This document shows positions 44,454 through 52,859 of a stretch of DNA of 64,000 nucleotides, piece by piece. Position numbers and translations under genes: made by a program. Within the stretch, counting starts at the first letter, position 1, and the number at the start of each line of letters is the position of its first letter. Source of the stretch: DASQUK01 sp963756425 (GTDB lineage: Bacteria > Actinomycetota > Acidimicrobiia > Acidimicrobiales > VFJN01); NCBI GenBank assembly GCA_963756425.1, contig CAVWNW010000019.1, forward strand, positions 462,339 through 526,338, written 5' to 3'. The notes beneath the pieces are model-generated. The model was not told the DNA's origin. It did not search any database and saw nothing but the letters and a program-made list of their open reading frames with translations.

Positions 44454-46715
44454 TCAACGGCCCGCCAGCGCGGCCCAGACCCGCTCGGGGGTCAGGGGGG
44501 TCTCGAGGTGGCGGACGCCGAGGTGGCCGAGGGCATCGACAACCGCGTTGTACACCGCGGGGATGGCGCCGATGGTGCCCGACTCGCCGATTCCCTTGGC
44601 GCCGAGCTCGTTCACGAACGTGGGTGTCGCCATGGGCACCAGCTCCAGTGACGGCAGCTCGGTCGCCGAGATCACGGGGTAGTCGGCGAAGTTGGTCGTG
44701 AGCGGCTGGCCCTCCTCGTCGTAGCGGACGGCCTCGAGCAGCGCCTGTGCCGCCCCTTGGGCGATGCCGCCGTGCACCTGGCCCTCCGCCACGACCGGAT
44801 TCAGTATCCGGCCGGCGTCGTCGACGGCGACGAGCCGGCGGAGGACGACGCCGCCGGTCTCGGTGTCGACCTCGACGACCGCGACATGCGCGCCGAACGG
44901 GAACGTCGGCATGACCGGCACGTGATCCGCCTCCGCCGACAACCCAGTGCCGTTGTCCGTTCCGGCATTGCTCCCCAGGTCTGCCCAGTCGACGGCCCGC
45001 GCCGGCGCACCGGTGACGTGGAATCGACCCTCTTCGCGATCGAGCACCACGTCGTCGACCGAGGCCTCGAGCAGCTCGGCGGCCGCACCCCGCCCCAGCT
45101 CCACCAGCGCGTCGCACGCGGCCGCGATCGCGGCGCCTCCGAGCTGCACCGAGCGGGAGCCGACAGTCAGGCCGCCGCGGGGGATCTGCTCGGTGTCGCC
45201 GTGGAGCACGGTCACGTCCTCCAGCGCCACGCCGGTCCGGTCGGCCACGATCATCGCCCACGTGGTGTCGTGGCCCTGGCCGGTCGGCGTCGACCCGCTT
45301 CGGACACGGATGCGACCGCCGTCGAGCTCGACGGCGCCGAACTCGCCACCACCCGCGGCACCCGTGATCTCGACGTAGGTGGCGATGCCGATGCCGAGCG
45401 CCAGGGGGTCACCGGCGTCCCGGCGCCGGGCCTGCTCCCGGCGCAGCGCCCCGTAGTCGGCGGCCCGCAGCACCCGTTCCAGCGCCCCCGGGTAGTCGCC
45501 GACGTCGTACACCGTCCCGATGGCGGTGGTGTAGCGGTCGTCGAAGGGGGCGACGAGGTTGCGGCGCCGGACGTCTGCGGGGTCCATCCCGATCTCGGCC
45601 GCGAACCGGTCCACCATGCGCTCGATCGCGACCGCTGCCTCGGGCCGCCCGGCCCCCCGGTATGCCGTGGTGGGCACCGTGTTGGTGACGACCGAGACGC
45701 CGCTGAAGCCGGCATTGGCGATGTCGTACGCACCGGTCGTCATCAGCATCGTCATCGCCGGCAGGCGGGCGCCGAGGACCGGGTACGCCCCGGCGTCCTG
45801 CACGACATCCAGCTGATACGCCGTGATGCGCCCGTCGCGGGTGCCGCCCAGCCGGGCGTGCTGGATCTGGCCCCGACCATGGACCATCGCCACCATGTTC
45901 TCGGTGCGCGTCTCCGTCCAACGGACGGGACGGCCGGCCACCTGGGCATAGAACCCGAGCGCCGCCTCGTCCGGGAACGTCCGCGACTTGGCGCCGAACC
46001 CCCCGCCCACGTCGGGGACGACGACCCGGACCCGCGCCGGGTCCAGCCCGTAGACGGTCGCGAGCAGGTCGCGGGCGGGGTGCGCGCCCTGGCAGGCCGC
46101 GTAGTGCACGAGGCGGCCGTCGTCGGTCCAATACGCCGCCGCCGAGCGGCCCTCGATGGGCGCCGCGGTGAGGCGCTGGTTGACGATCCGCTCCTCGACC
46201 ACGACCTCGCAGCCGTCAAAGTCCGCCTGCGAGCCGGAGGCGAACCGCTGTACCACGTTGGTGCCGACCTCGGGGAACAGCAGCCACTCGTCACGCAGCG
46301 CGGCCTCGGGATCGACCACCGCCGGGAGCGGCTCGTAGTCGACCACCACCAGGTCGGCGGCGTCGCTCCCTCGCGCCCGATCCTCGGCGATGATGGCGAC
46401 GACCGCCTCGCCCACGAAGCGCACCACGCCGCGCGCCACGAACGGCCGCCGCATGCCCTCGGGAAGGCCGGAGGTGGAGTGCGGCGCCAGACCCAGCTCG
46501 GCCAGGTCGTCTCCCGTCAGCACCGCGAGCACGCCCGGGGCCGTCTTGGCCCAGGACAGGTCGATGCCCGTGATCCGCGCGTGGGCCACCGGCGAGCGGA
46601 CGTAGGTCAGCCAGGCCGCGTCGGGGAGCACCACGTCCTCGACGTACGTTCCGCCGGCGGTCAGGAACCGGGGATCCTCCAGCCGCGCCACCCGGTTGCC
46701 CAGGATGCTGCCCAA
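44454..46715 (-). CDS. Xanthine dehydrogenase/CoxL-type molybdopterin subunit
   Basis: 753 residues, the usual length of a separate large subunit. The N-terminal aldehyde-oxidase/xanthine-dehydrogenase domain has LTAGGTYVEDVVLPDAAWLT and RFVGEAVVAIIAED. The molybdopterin part has VPDVGGGFGAKSRTFPDEAA, TTAYRGAGRPEAAVA (about 355) and VRSGSTPTGQGHDTTWAM, ending NELGAKGIGESG. AYRGAGRPE is the form II type rather than the AYRCSFR of true CO dehydrogenase. No small (2Fe-2S) or medium (FAD) subunit gene adjoins it. The substrate is probably an aldehyde or N-heterocycle. Confidence 0.92.
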   Translation of the reverse strand: MGSILGNRVARLEDPRFLTAGGTYVEDVVLPDAAWLTYVRSPVAHARITGIDLSWAKTAPGVLAVLTGDDLAELGLAPHSTSGLPEGMRRPFVARGVVRFVGEAVVAIIAEDRARGSDAADLVVVDYEPLPAVVDPEAALRDEWLLFPEVGTNVVQRFASGSQADFDGCEVVVEERIVNQRLTAAPIEGRSAAAYWTDDGRLVHYAACQGAHPARDLLATVYGLDPARVRVVVPDVGGGFGAKSRTFPDEAALGFYAQVAGRPVRWTETRTENMVAMVHGRGQIQHARLGGTRDGRITAYQLDVVQDAGAYPVLGARLPAMTMLMTTGAYDIANAGFSGVSVVTNTVPTTAYRGAGRPEAAVAIERMVDRFAAEIGMDPADVRRRNLVAPFDDRYTTAIGTVYDVGDYPGALERVLRAADYGALRREQARRRDAGDPLALGIGIATYVEITGAAGGGEFGAVELDGGRIRVRSGSTPTGQGHDTTWAMIVADRTGVALEDVTVLHGDTEQIPRGGLTVGSRSVQLGGAAIAAACDALVELGRGAAAELLEASVDDVVLDREEGRFHVTGAPARAVDWADLGSNAGTDNGTGLSAEADHVPVMPTFPFGAHVAVVEVDTETGGVVLRRLVAVDDAGRILNPVVAEGQVHGGIAQGAAQALLEAVRYDEEGQPLTTNFADYPVISATELPSLELVPMATPTFVNELGAKGIGESGTIGAIPAVYNAVVDALGHLGVRHLETPLTPERVWAALAGR

Positions 46716-46823
46716 CCGGTCCTCCCCTCGTACTGCTGCGGCGGGCCGCCGGCCTCGACCCTACGGGCTCGACGGGCCGGTGTCAGAATGCCAGGGAACC
46801 TGACAACACCCCGGAGCGCAGCG

Positions 46824-47636
46824 GTGCACGTCGAGAAGGCCATCGTGTTCGCCGAACGGGAGGGCTTCCGGGCCCTGGAGCTCGACGTCTACACGCCGGG
46901 CACTCCCGGCAACGATCCCGACCGGCTCCGGCCGCTGCTGGTGTACATCCACGGTGGCGGCTGGCGGGTGAGCCATCGGAGCCGGCCGCCCCGGGAGACC
47001 CGAGACTGGTCGCCCGGCGCCTTCGAGCGGTTGGTCGACGCCGGGTTCGTCGTCGCCGCTCCGGACTACCGCCTCAGCGGCGAGGCGCTCTTTCCCGCCC
47101 AGCTCGACGACACGCTGGAGGCGCTCCGCTGGCTCAAGGCCAACGCCGGCGACCTCGGCGTGGTCCCCGAGCGGACCTACCTGTGGGGCGCGTCGGCCGG
47201 CGGCAACTTGGCGGCGCTGGCGGCGCTGGTCGCCGGCGCACCCCGGGTCGCCGGCGTGGTCTGCTGGTACCCGATCACCGACCTACCGGCGCTGGACCAC
47301 GACGCCGCCGACACGTACGAGGCCCACCTGCTGGGCGGGCCCATCGGTCAGAACCTCGACCGGGCGCGGGCCGCCAGCCCGGTGGCGCACGTCCACGGCG
47401 GCGCGCCACCGTTCCTGCTGCAGCACGGCGAGGAAGACAGGTGGGTGCCCCACGACCAGAGCGTCCGCCTGGCCGCTGCGCTGCGGGCCGCGGGCGTGCC
47501 GGTCGAGTTCGAGTCGGTCCCGGGCGCGGACCACTTCTTCGAAGGCGCCACCGACGCCGACATCGAGGCGATCTTCGGGCGCGCCGTGGACTTCCTGGTC
47601 CGGCTGGATACGGGCGCCCCGGCCCGGGCCCGCTAG
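46824..47636 (+). CDS. Alpha/beta hydrolase (carboxylesterase / BD-FAE-like)
   Basis: 270 residues. Motifs are the oxyanion box LVYIHGGGWRVSH, nucleophile Ser in LWGASAGGNLAALA, Asp in HGEEDRWVPHD and His in VPGADHFFEG. No signal peptide, so it is intracellular. GTG at 46824 has GGAG eight bases upstream; ATG at 46788 would add 12 residues. It is divergent from the CoxL-like gene, and its stop overlaps the convergent sulfatase by four bases. Confidence 0.87.
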   Translation: MHVEKAIVFAEREGFRALELDVYTPGTPGNDPDRLRPLLVYIHGGGWRVSHRSRPPRETRDWSPGAFERLVDAGFVVAAPDYRLSGEALFPAQLDDTLEALRWLKANAGDLGVVPERTYLWGASAGGNLAALAALVAGAPRVAGVVCWYPITDLPALDHDAADTYEAHLLGGPIGQNLDRARAASPVAHVHGGAPPFLLQHGEEDRWVPHDQSVRLAAALRAAGVPVEFESVPGADHFFEGATDADIEAIFGRAVDFLVRLDTGAPARAR

Positions 47637-49174
47637 TGCCCGGAGGTTAGAGACGCCTCGAGCTTGGCGACCGCCTGGTCGATCGTGAAGCTGGCGGCCT
47701 TCTGCCGCGGCGGGAACTCCTCGAAGGTCTCGAGGAACTGGCCGACCACCGCCGCGGCTGTCAAGGCGAGGATGCCGTTCTCGGCCACCCAGTCCCAGTA
47801 CGTGTTGGACGTGACGTCGGCCCGCTCGAAGGGATCGGTGCGCAGGTTGAACAGCTTCGGGAGGCGGAGCGGCACGAACGGGTCGGCCCAGATCTGCAGC
47901 GTTCCCTGGACGCGCTGTTCCATGAACACGACCTTCCAGTTGTCGAAGCGCAACGCAAGGACGTCGCCGTCGTCGGAGAAGTAGACGAAGAACTGGCGCG
48001 GGCTCCGATCGACCTCGCCGGTGAGGTATGGCAGCAGGTTGAAGCCGTCGATGTGGACCTTGTACGTCCGGTCACCGATCTGGTGGCCTCCCTTGAGCTT
48101 GTCGACGATGTCCGGGTCGCCGGCCGCGGCCAGGAACGTCGGCAGCCAGTCGTGGTGCTGGATGATCTCGTTGGAGACGCCGCCAGCGGCGATCCGTCCC
48201 GGCCAGCGGATGAGCTCCGGGATGCGGAACGCGCCCTCCCAGTTCGTGTTCTTCTCGCTGCGGAACGGCGTCATGCCGCCGTCAGGCCACGTGTTCATGT
48301 GGGGACCGTTGTCGGTCGAGTACACGACGATCGTGTCGTCCGTGATCCCGAGCGCATCCAGCTTGTCGAGCAGCGCCCCGACCGCCTTGTCGTGGTCGAT
48401 CATCGTGTCGTGGTAGGGCGACTGCCAGCGCCCCGCCTGGCCGAGGCTCTCCGGCTTGGTGTGGGTCCGGAGGTGCATGTGGGTCGTGTTGAACCAGACG
48501 AAGAACGGCGTCCCCACCGCGTGCTGCCGGTCGATGAAGTCGAGCGCGTGCTCTAGGACCTCGTCGTCGATCGTCTCCATGCGCTTCTTCGTCAGGGGGC
48601 CCGAGTCCTCGATGCGCTGCCTGCCGACGCGTCCCCAGCGGGGCTCCTCCGTCGCCTCGTCCTCGTCGGCCGCCCAGCAGTGCAGGACGCCGCGCGGCCC
48701 GAACCGCTCCCGGAAGTGCGGGAAGTCGTCCGGCGGCGGGTAGTTGGGCGACTCCGGATCCTCCTCGGCGTTCAGGTGGTAGAGGTTGCCGAAGAACTCG
48801 TCGAAGCCGTGCACGGTGGGAAGGAACTCGTTCCTGTCGCCGAGATGGTTCTTCCCGAACTGCCCGGTCGCGTAGCCGTGCGGCTTGAGCAACTCCGCGA
48901 TCGTGGGGTCCTCGGCCCGCAGGCCCAGCGGCGCAGCGGGTATCCCTACCTTGCTCAACCCGGTGCGGAAGACGCTCTGGCCGGTGATGAACGACGACCG
49001 TCCCGCCGTGCAGCTCTGCTCGCCGTACGAGTCGGTGAACCGCATCCCTTCATTGGCGATGCGGTCGATGTTCGGCGTCCGGTAGCCCATCAGCCCGTCG
49101 CTGTAGCAACTCAGGTTGGTGATCCCGATGTCGTCGCCCCAGATGACGAGGATGTTCGGCTTGTCCTGAGCCAC
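47633..49174 (-). CDS. Arylsulfatase
   Basis: 513 residues of the sulfatase family. Metal ligands lie in ILVIWGDDIG (Asp14, Asp15) and STDNGPHMNTWP. The formylglycine site is SCTAGRSSFITGQ with Cys55, a CxAxR version of the usual CxPxR. His/Lys contacts include GQFGKNHLGD. A formylglycine-generating enzyme would be needed to mature the Cys; none is seen here. No clear signal peptide. GTG at 49174 has GAGGAGG six bases upstream. It hydrolyses sulfate esters; the substrate is unknown. Confidence 0.92.
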   Translation of the reverse strand: MAQDKPNILVIWGDDIGITNLSCYSDGLMGYRTPNIDRIANEGMRFTDSYGEQSCTAGRSSFITGQSVFRTGLSKVGIPAAPLGLRAEDPTIAELLKPHGYATGQFGKNHLGDRNEFLPTVHGFDEFFGNLYHLNAEEDPESPNYPPPDDFPHFRERFGPRGVLHCWAADEDEATEEPRWGRVGRQRIEDSGPLTKKRMETIDDEVLEHALDFIDRQHAVGTPFFVWFNTTHMHLRTHTKPESLGQAGRWQSPYHDTMIDHDKAVGALLDKLDALGITDDTIVVYSTDNGPHMNTWPDGGMTPFRSEKNTNWEGAFRIPELIRWPGRIAAGGVSNEIIQHHDWLPTFLAAAGDPDIVDKLKGGHQIGDRTYKVHIDGFNLLPYLTGEVDRSPRQFFVYFSDDGDVLALRFDNWKVVFMEQRVQGTLQIWADPFVPLRLPKLFNLRTDPFERADVTSNTYWDWVAENGILALTAAAVVGQFLETFEEFPPRQKAASFTIDQAVAKLEASLTSGH

Positions 49175-49235
49175 GGTGTGCCTCCTCGGTCGACGCCTTC
49201 CGCTCAACGCTGGGAGGCGTGCGCCCCGTGGGGCA

Positions 49236-50354
49236 TCACCCACCCTGGGTGGTTGGCCCCAGAGCGAACTCGTCGAGGTCGACGCCGCACACGATGTCGC
49301 CGGCGAAGTGCGGGCGCACGCGCGCTTCCCACTCCGCCTCGGTCAGGTCGACGTCACCGGGCACCAGGTGCGAAAGCACCAGGGTGCCGACACCCGCCTC
49401 GGTGGCGATCGCGCCGACCTGTTCGGGGGTCGAATGCGAGCTGGCCAGGTGGTTGCGGATGGCCTCGAAGTTGGGCAGGCGGCGCAGGCGCTGGGCCAGC
49501 AGTTCGACGGCGATCACCTCGTGGACCAGCACGTCGGCACCGCGGGCCAGTCGAACGACGTTGCCACACGGAGCGGTGTCGCCCGAGAACACGACCGAGC
49601 CGTGCGGGGTGTCGAAGCGGAAGCCGAAGGCCGGGAAGACCGGGGCGTGCTGCACCAGGATGGCGCTCACGCGCACGCCGTGGTCGTCCTCGGGATGGAT
49701 GACAACAGGATCCATGTCCGGGGCTGCCGCCGCCGCGCCGGCGCCGGCGCAGCCGAGGTCGATGTCGGGCGCAACCCCGTCGCGGACGATGCCGACCTCG
49801 TGGACCCGCACCGACTCGGTGACGCTGCGGCGGCCCTCGTCGGCGACGCGGAGGTTGATGTTGTAGGCGTGGGCGCGCAGCAGGTGATCGACCGTGGCCC
49901 GGACGCCGGGAGTCGGCGCGTCCGGGAACACCAGGGGTCGCTCGTCGCCGGGCGGGAACACCGGTATCGGGAGGCCTGCGGGACCGGGGCCGTACACGTC
50001 GATCGTCTGCGGTGGCCAGCTCCCCAGCAGCAGGTTGGCCAGGTCCACGACGTGGTCGGCATGGAGGTGGGTCACGAACAGGGCTCGGACCAACGGCCGG
50101 TCCGGCCCGAGGTTGGGGTTGAGCGTCAACCCCGCACGCCAGAGCTGGCGGTGGGCACCCTCGCCGCAATCGACGAGGTACGCGGCGTCGTCGACCACGA
50201 TCGCGTTGGCGTACCCGGAGCGGGTCGCCTTGGGGTTCGAACCGCCGGCCGTGCCCAGGAGCACCACACGGTGCGCCACGTCGGTTCGGCGGGGCGGCCT
50301 CCGCTCCGCCAGCACGGCACGCCAGTCCGGTCTGCGGGGCGTCACCAGGTCCAT
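49236..50354 (-). CDS. MBL-fold hydrolase (RNase Z-like)
   Basis: 372 residues. The metal site is FVTHLHADHVVDLA (His96, His98, Asp100, His101), and later ligands are VVFSGDTAPCGN and LVLSHLVPGD. The layout follows the arylsulfatase/RNase Z branch of metallo-beta-lactamases. It starts MDLVTPRRPDWRAVLAER. It lies just upstream of the arylsulfatase gene on the same strand (61-base gap), so it may be part of the same sulfate-ester or ester degradation unit. tRNA maturation is less likely given its N-terminal extension. Confidence 0.87.
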   Translation of the reverse strand: MDLVTPRRPDWRAVLAERRPPRRTDVAHRVVLLGTAGGSNPKATRSGYANAIVVDDAAYLVDCGEGAHRQLWRAGLTLNPNLGPDRPLVRALFVTHLHADHVVDLANLLLGSWPPQTIDVYGPGPAGLPIPVFPPGDERPLVFPDAPTPGVRATVDHLLRAHAYNINLRVADEGRRSVTESVRVHEVGIVRDGVAPDIDLGCAGAGAAAAAPDMDPVVIHPEDDHGVRVSAILVQHAPVFPAFGFRFDTPHGSVVFSGDTAPCGNVVRLARGADVLVHEVIAVELLAQRLRRLPNFEAIRNHLASSHSTPEQVGAIATEAGVGTLVLSHLVPGDVDLTEAEWEARVRPHFAGDIVCGVDLDEFALGPTTQGG

Positions 50355-50473
50355 TGCCGCCGACGGTACTGGTCGCCCACATACGTCAGGGAGCCTGATG
50401 TTTCTGCGCGCTCAACTACAGTGAGCCGCTGGGTCCGTGTGTGGGCGGGCCGGTCACAGTAGGGGGGTCGACA

Positions 50474-52159
50474 GTGACGACGACGAACGGCGAGATCACG
50501 TTCCCTGGGCCGGACGAGATCGAGGGGTTCTGGGCGCTGGACAAGATGCATGCGCCCCGGCCCGTCACCCCCCTGTCGTTCGATCTGGTGGTGCGCACCC
50601 TGGCCGAGGGGTTCACCAAGGCGCAGGCCGAGTACGACTGCCCGATCATGGTCAGCACCAAGGAGGTCAACCACTACTTCTACGTGGCCTTCCACCCCAT
50701 CCCCGACGAGGCCGAGATCGCCGACCGGATGACCCGCTACCACGGCAAGCTCGCGGACATGGTCCCGGGGGTCGGCAAGACCTGGGACGAGGAGTGGAAG
50801 CCGGAGGTGATCGCCAACAACGTTCCGCTCAAGACCGAGGACTACTCGGGACTCAGCGACGACGAGCTGATCGGGAAGCTCGACGACCTGACCGATCAGA
50901 TGCGGCACCAGTGGTGGATCCACGGCCACATCAACTTCGTGCTCCTGTCCAGCAGTGCGTTCTGCGACCTCTACGACACGATCATGAAGCCGGACGACCC
51001 CACGGAGTCCTATCAGACGCTCCACGGCTTCCAGACCACGTCCGTCGACGCCAGCCGTGGGCTGTGGGCGATGAGCCGCGTGGCGCTCGCCAGCCCGACG
51101 TTGAAGCAGCTGTTCGAGTCGACCGAGCCCAAGGACATTCCGGACAGGCTCGACGCCACCGAGGAGGGCCGGGCGTTCCGGCAGAAGCTCGACGAGTTCC
51201 TGTTCGATTACGGCTGGCGCCACGACGCCGTGTACGACCTCGCCGACGTGCCGTGGCGTGAGAACCCGTCGATCCCCCTGGCGAGCATCGCCAACATGAT
51301 GGAGCTCGACGAGAGCGACGATCCCGAGGTCGTCTACCAGCAGAAGGTCGCGAGGCGCGTGGAGCTCCTGGACGCAGCCCGCGCCAAGCTCGCCGACGAC
51401 CCCGAGACGCTGGCGAAGTTCGACGAGCTGTACGAGGCGGCGCGCTACAGCTTCCCGCTCACCGAGGACCACGCGTTCTACATCGACCAGCTCTTCATCA
51501 GCGTGTTCCGCCGGTTCGCACTCGCCGTGGGCGAGCGGCTCGTGGCCAAGGGCGTCCTCGACCGGCCCGACGACGTCTTCTTCCTCTACCGCGACGAGGT
51601 CGTCGCCGCCTTGGCCGACGGCGGTGACCAGCGGGAGACGGTCACCGAGCGGCGGGCGAGCATGGAGGCCGCCAGCCGCGTCCCGGCGCCCACCACGCTC
51701 GGCAACCCGCCACCACCGCCCGACGCGCCCGACCCGTTCATGGACGCGCTGGTGTACCGGCTGCTCGGCATGGTCCCACCGGAGGAGAGCGCCGACCCGG
51801 GAGCGCTCAAGGGCGTCGCCGGCTCACGGGGCGTCTACACGGGCACGGCCAGGGTGGTGCGATCGCTGGACGAGGCGACCGCGCTCGAGGACGGCGAGGT
51901 CATGGTGTGCGAGATGACCCTGCCGCCGTGGGTGCCGGTGTTCTCGGTCGCGGGCGCCATCGTCGCCGACGTGGGTGGCGTCCTGTCGCACACCGCGATC
52001 GTGGCGCGTGAGTTCGGCGTCCCCGCCGTGGTGGGCACCGAGGTCGGCACGACGGCCATCAAGACCGGCCAGACCATCACCGTCGACGGCACCAAGGGTT
52101 TCGTCTACCTCGACGGCCGCAGCGCCACCGAGGCCGCCACGACGTCGACGGCCTGGTAG
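50474..52159 (+). CDS. PEP-utilizing enzyme mobile-domain protein
   Basis: 561 residues. The C-terminus carries the phosphohistidine (mobile) domain seen in PEP synthase and rifampicin phosphotransferase: IVADVGGVLSHTAIVAREFG with the active His near residue 506, then VPAVVGTEVGT. The N-terminal 430 residues (LDKMHAPRPVTPLSFDLVVR, QWWIHGHINFVLLSSSAF) form an all-helical region, and I see no ATP-grasp domain. GTG at 50474 has AGGGGGG upstream. Function is unknown; an ATP-grasp partner encoded elsewhere is a possibility. Confidence 0.82.
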   Translation: MTTTNGEITFPGPDEIEGFWALDKMHAPRPVTPLSFDLVVRTLAEGFTKAQAEYDCPIMVSTKEVNHYFYVAFHPIPDEAEIADRMTRYHGKLADMVPGVGKTWDEEWKPEVIANNVPLKTEDYSGLSDDELIGKLDDLTDQMRHQWWIHGHINFVLLSSSAFCDLYDTIMKPDDPTESYQTLHGFQTTSVDASRGLWAMSRVALASPTLKQLFESTEPKDIPDRLDATEEGRAFRQKLDEFLFDYGWRHDAVYDLADVPWRENPSIPLASIANMMELDESDDPEVVYQQKVARRVELLDAARAKLADDPETLAKFDELYEAARYSFPLTEDHAFYIDQLFISVFRRFALAVGERLVAKGVLDRPDDVFFLYRDEVVAALADGGDQRETVTERRASMEAASRVPAPTTLGNPPPPPDAPDPFMDALVYRLLGMVPPEESADPGALKGVAGSRGVYTGTARVVRSLDEATALEDGEVMVCEMTLPPWVPVFSVAGAIVADVGGVLSHTAIVAREFGVPAVVGTEVGTTAIKTGQTITVDGTKGFVYLDGRSATEAATTSTAW

Positions 52160-52217
52160 TCGCGCTCGCCGGTCAATTCGCTGGCGGCTCGCCGAGAGTC
52201 GCTGTCATGGTGCGGCC

Positions 52218-52859
52218 ATGGTGCGGCCGGTGCCTGCCGTCCACTTCGGCGAGCGAATCGCGTCCGCGGTTCGACGTGCTGTGGGGCGACCTGTTCGATC
52301 CTGCGGTCGTCGACCCAGCAGTGGACTTCCTCGCCGACCTGGCGGGAACCGGCGCAGCCCTGGAACTCGGCATCGGTACCGGCCGCATCGCCTTGCCCCT
52401 CAGCCGCAAGGGGGTGCGCGTGCACGGGATCGAACTGTCGCCGGCCATGGTCGCCCAGCTGCAGGCGAAGCCGGGTGCCGGCGATATCGGCGTGACCATC
52501 GGCGACTTCGCGAGGACCACCGTCGACCAGCGGTTCACGCTCGCCTACCTCGTCCGCAACACCATCACGAACCTCACGACGCAGGCGGAACAGGTCGCCT
52601 GCTTCCGCAACGTCGCCGCCCATCTCGAGCCCGGCGGCCACTTCGTCATCGAGGTCTACATCCCGGAGCTCCAACGGCTCCCGCCGGGCGAGACCATCCA
52701 CACGTTCACGAAGACCGCGACGCATCTCGGCTTCGAGGAGTACGACATCGCAGCCCAGACCGCCGTCTCGCACCACTACTGGCTGATCGACGGCCGGATC
52801 GAAACCTTCTCGTCGCCCCACCGCTATGTGTGGCCGTCCGAGCTCGACCTCATGGCGGA
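52218..52859 (+). pseudogene. SAM methyltransferase, frameshifted and 3'-truncated
   Basis: The intact family begins like MVRPVPAVHFGERIAS (ATG at 52218). The next part, RFDVLWGDLFDPAVVDPAVD, is in another frame, a one-base loss near 52,268. Motif I is ALELGIGTGRIALPLSRKGV, then VHGIELSPAMVAQLQ and HLEPGGHFVIEVYIPELQRL. Similarity stops at ELDLMAE near 52,859, about 30 residues before the usual end. From there the frame merely runs antisense through the hemerythrin gene. An 11-base tandem duplication (ATGGTGCGGCC) precedes the start. Probably non-functional. Confidence 0.8.

Noticed and set aside
44454..46715. Aerobic CO dehydrogenase large subunit
   Set aside because: The active-site loop is AYRGAGRPE (form II) not AYRCSFR, and the medium and small subunit genes are absent.
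44757..47636. A 959-codon plus-strand frame antisense to the CoxL-like gene
   Set aside because: Only its last 270 codons (from 46824) make a recognisable esterase. The earlier part is His/Arg/Asp-rich antisense of the molybdenum subunit gene, a common artefact in high-GC DNA.
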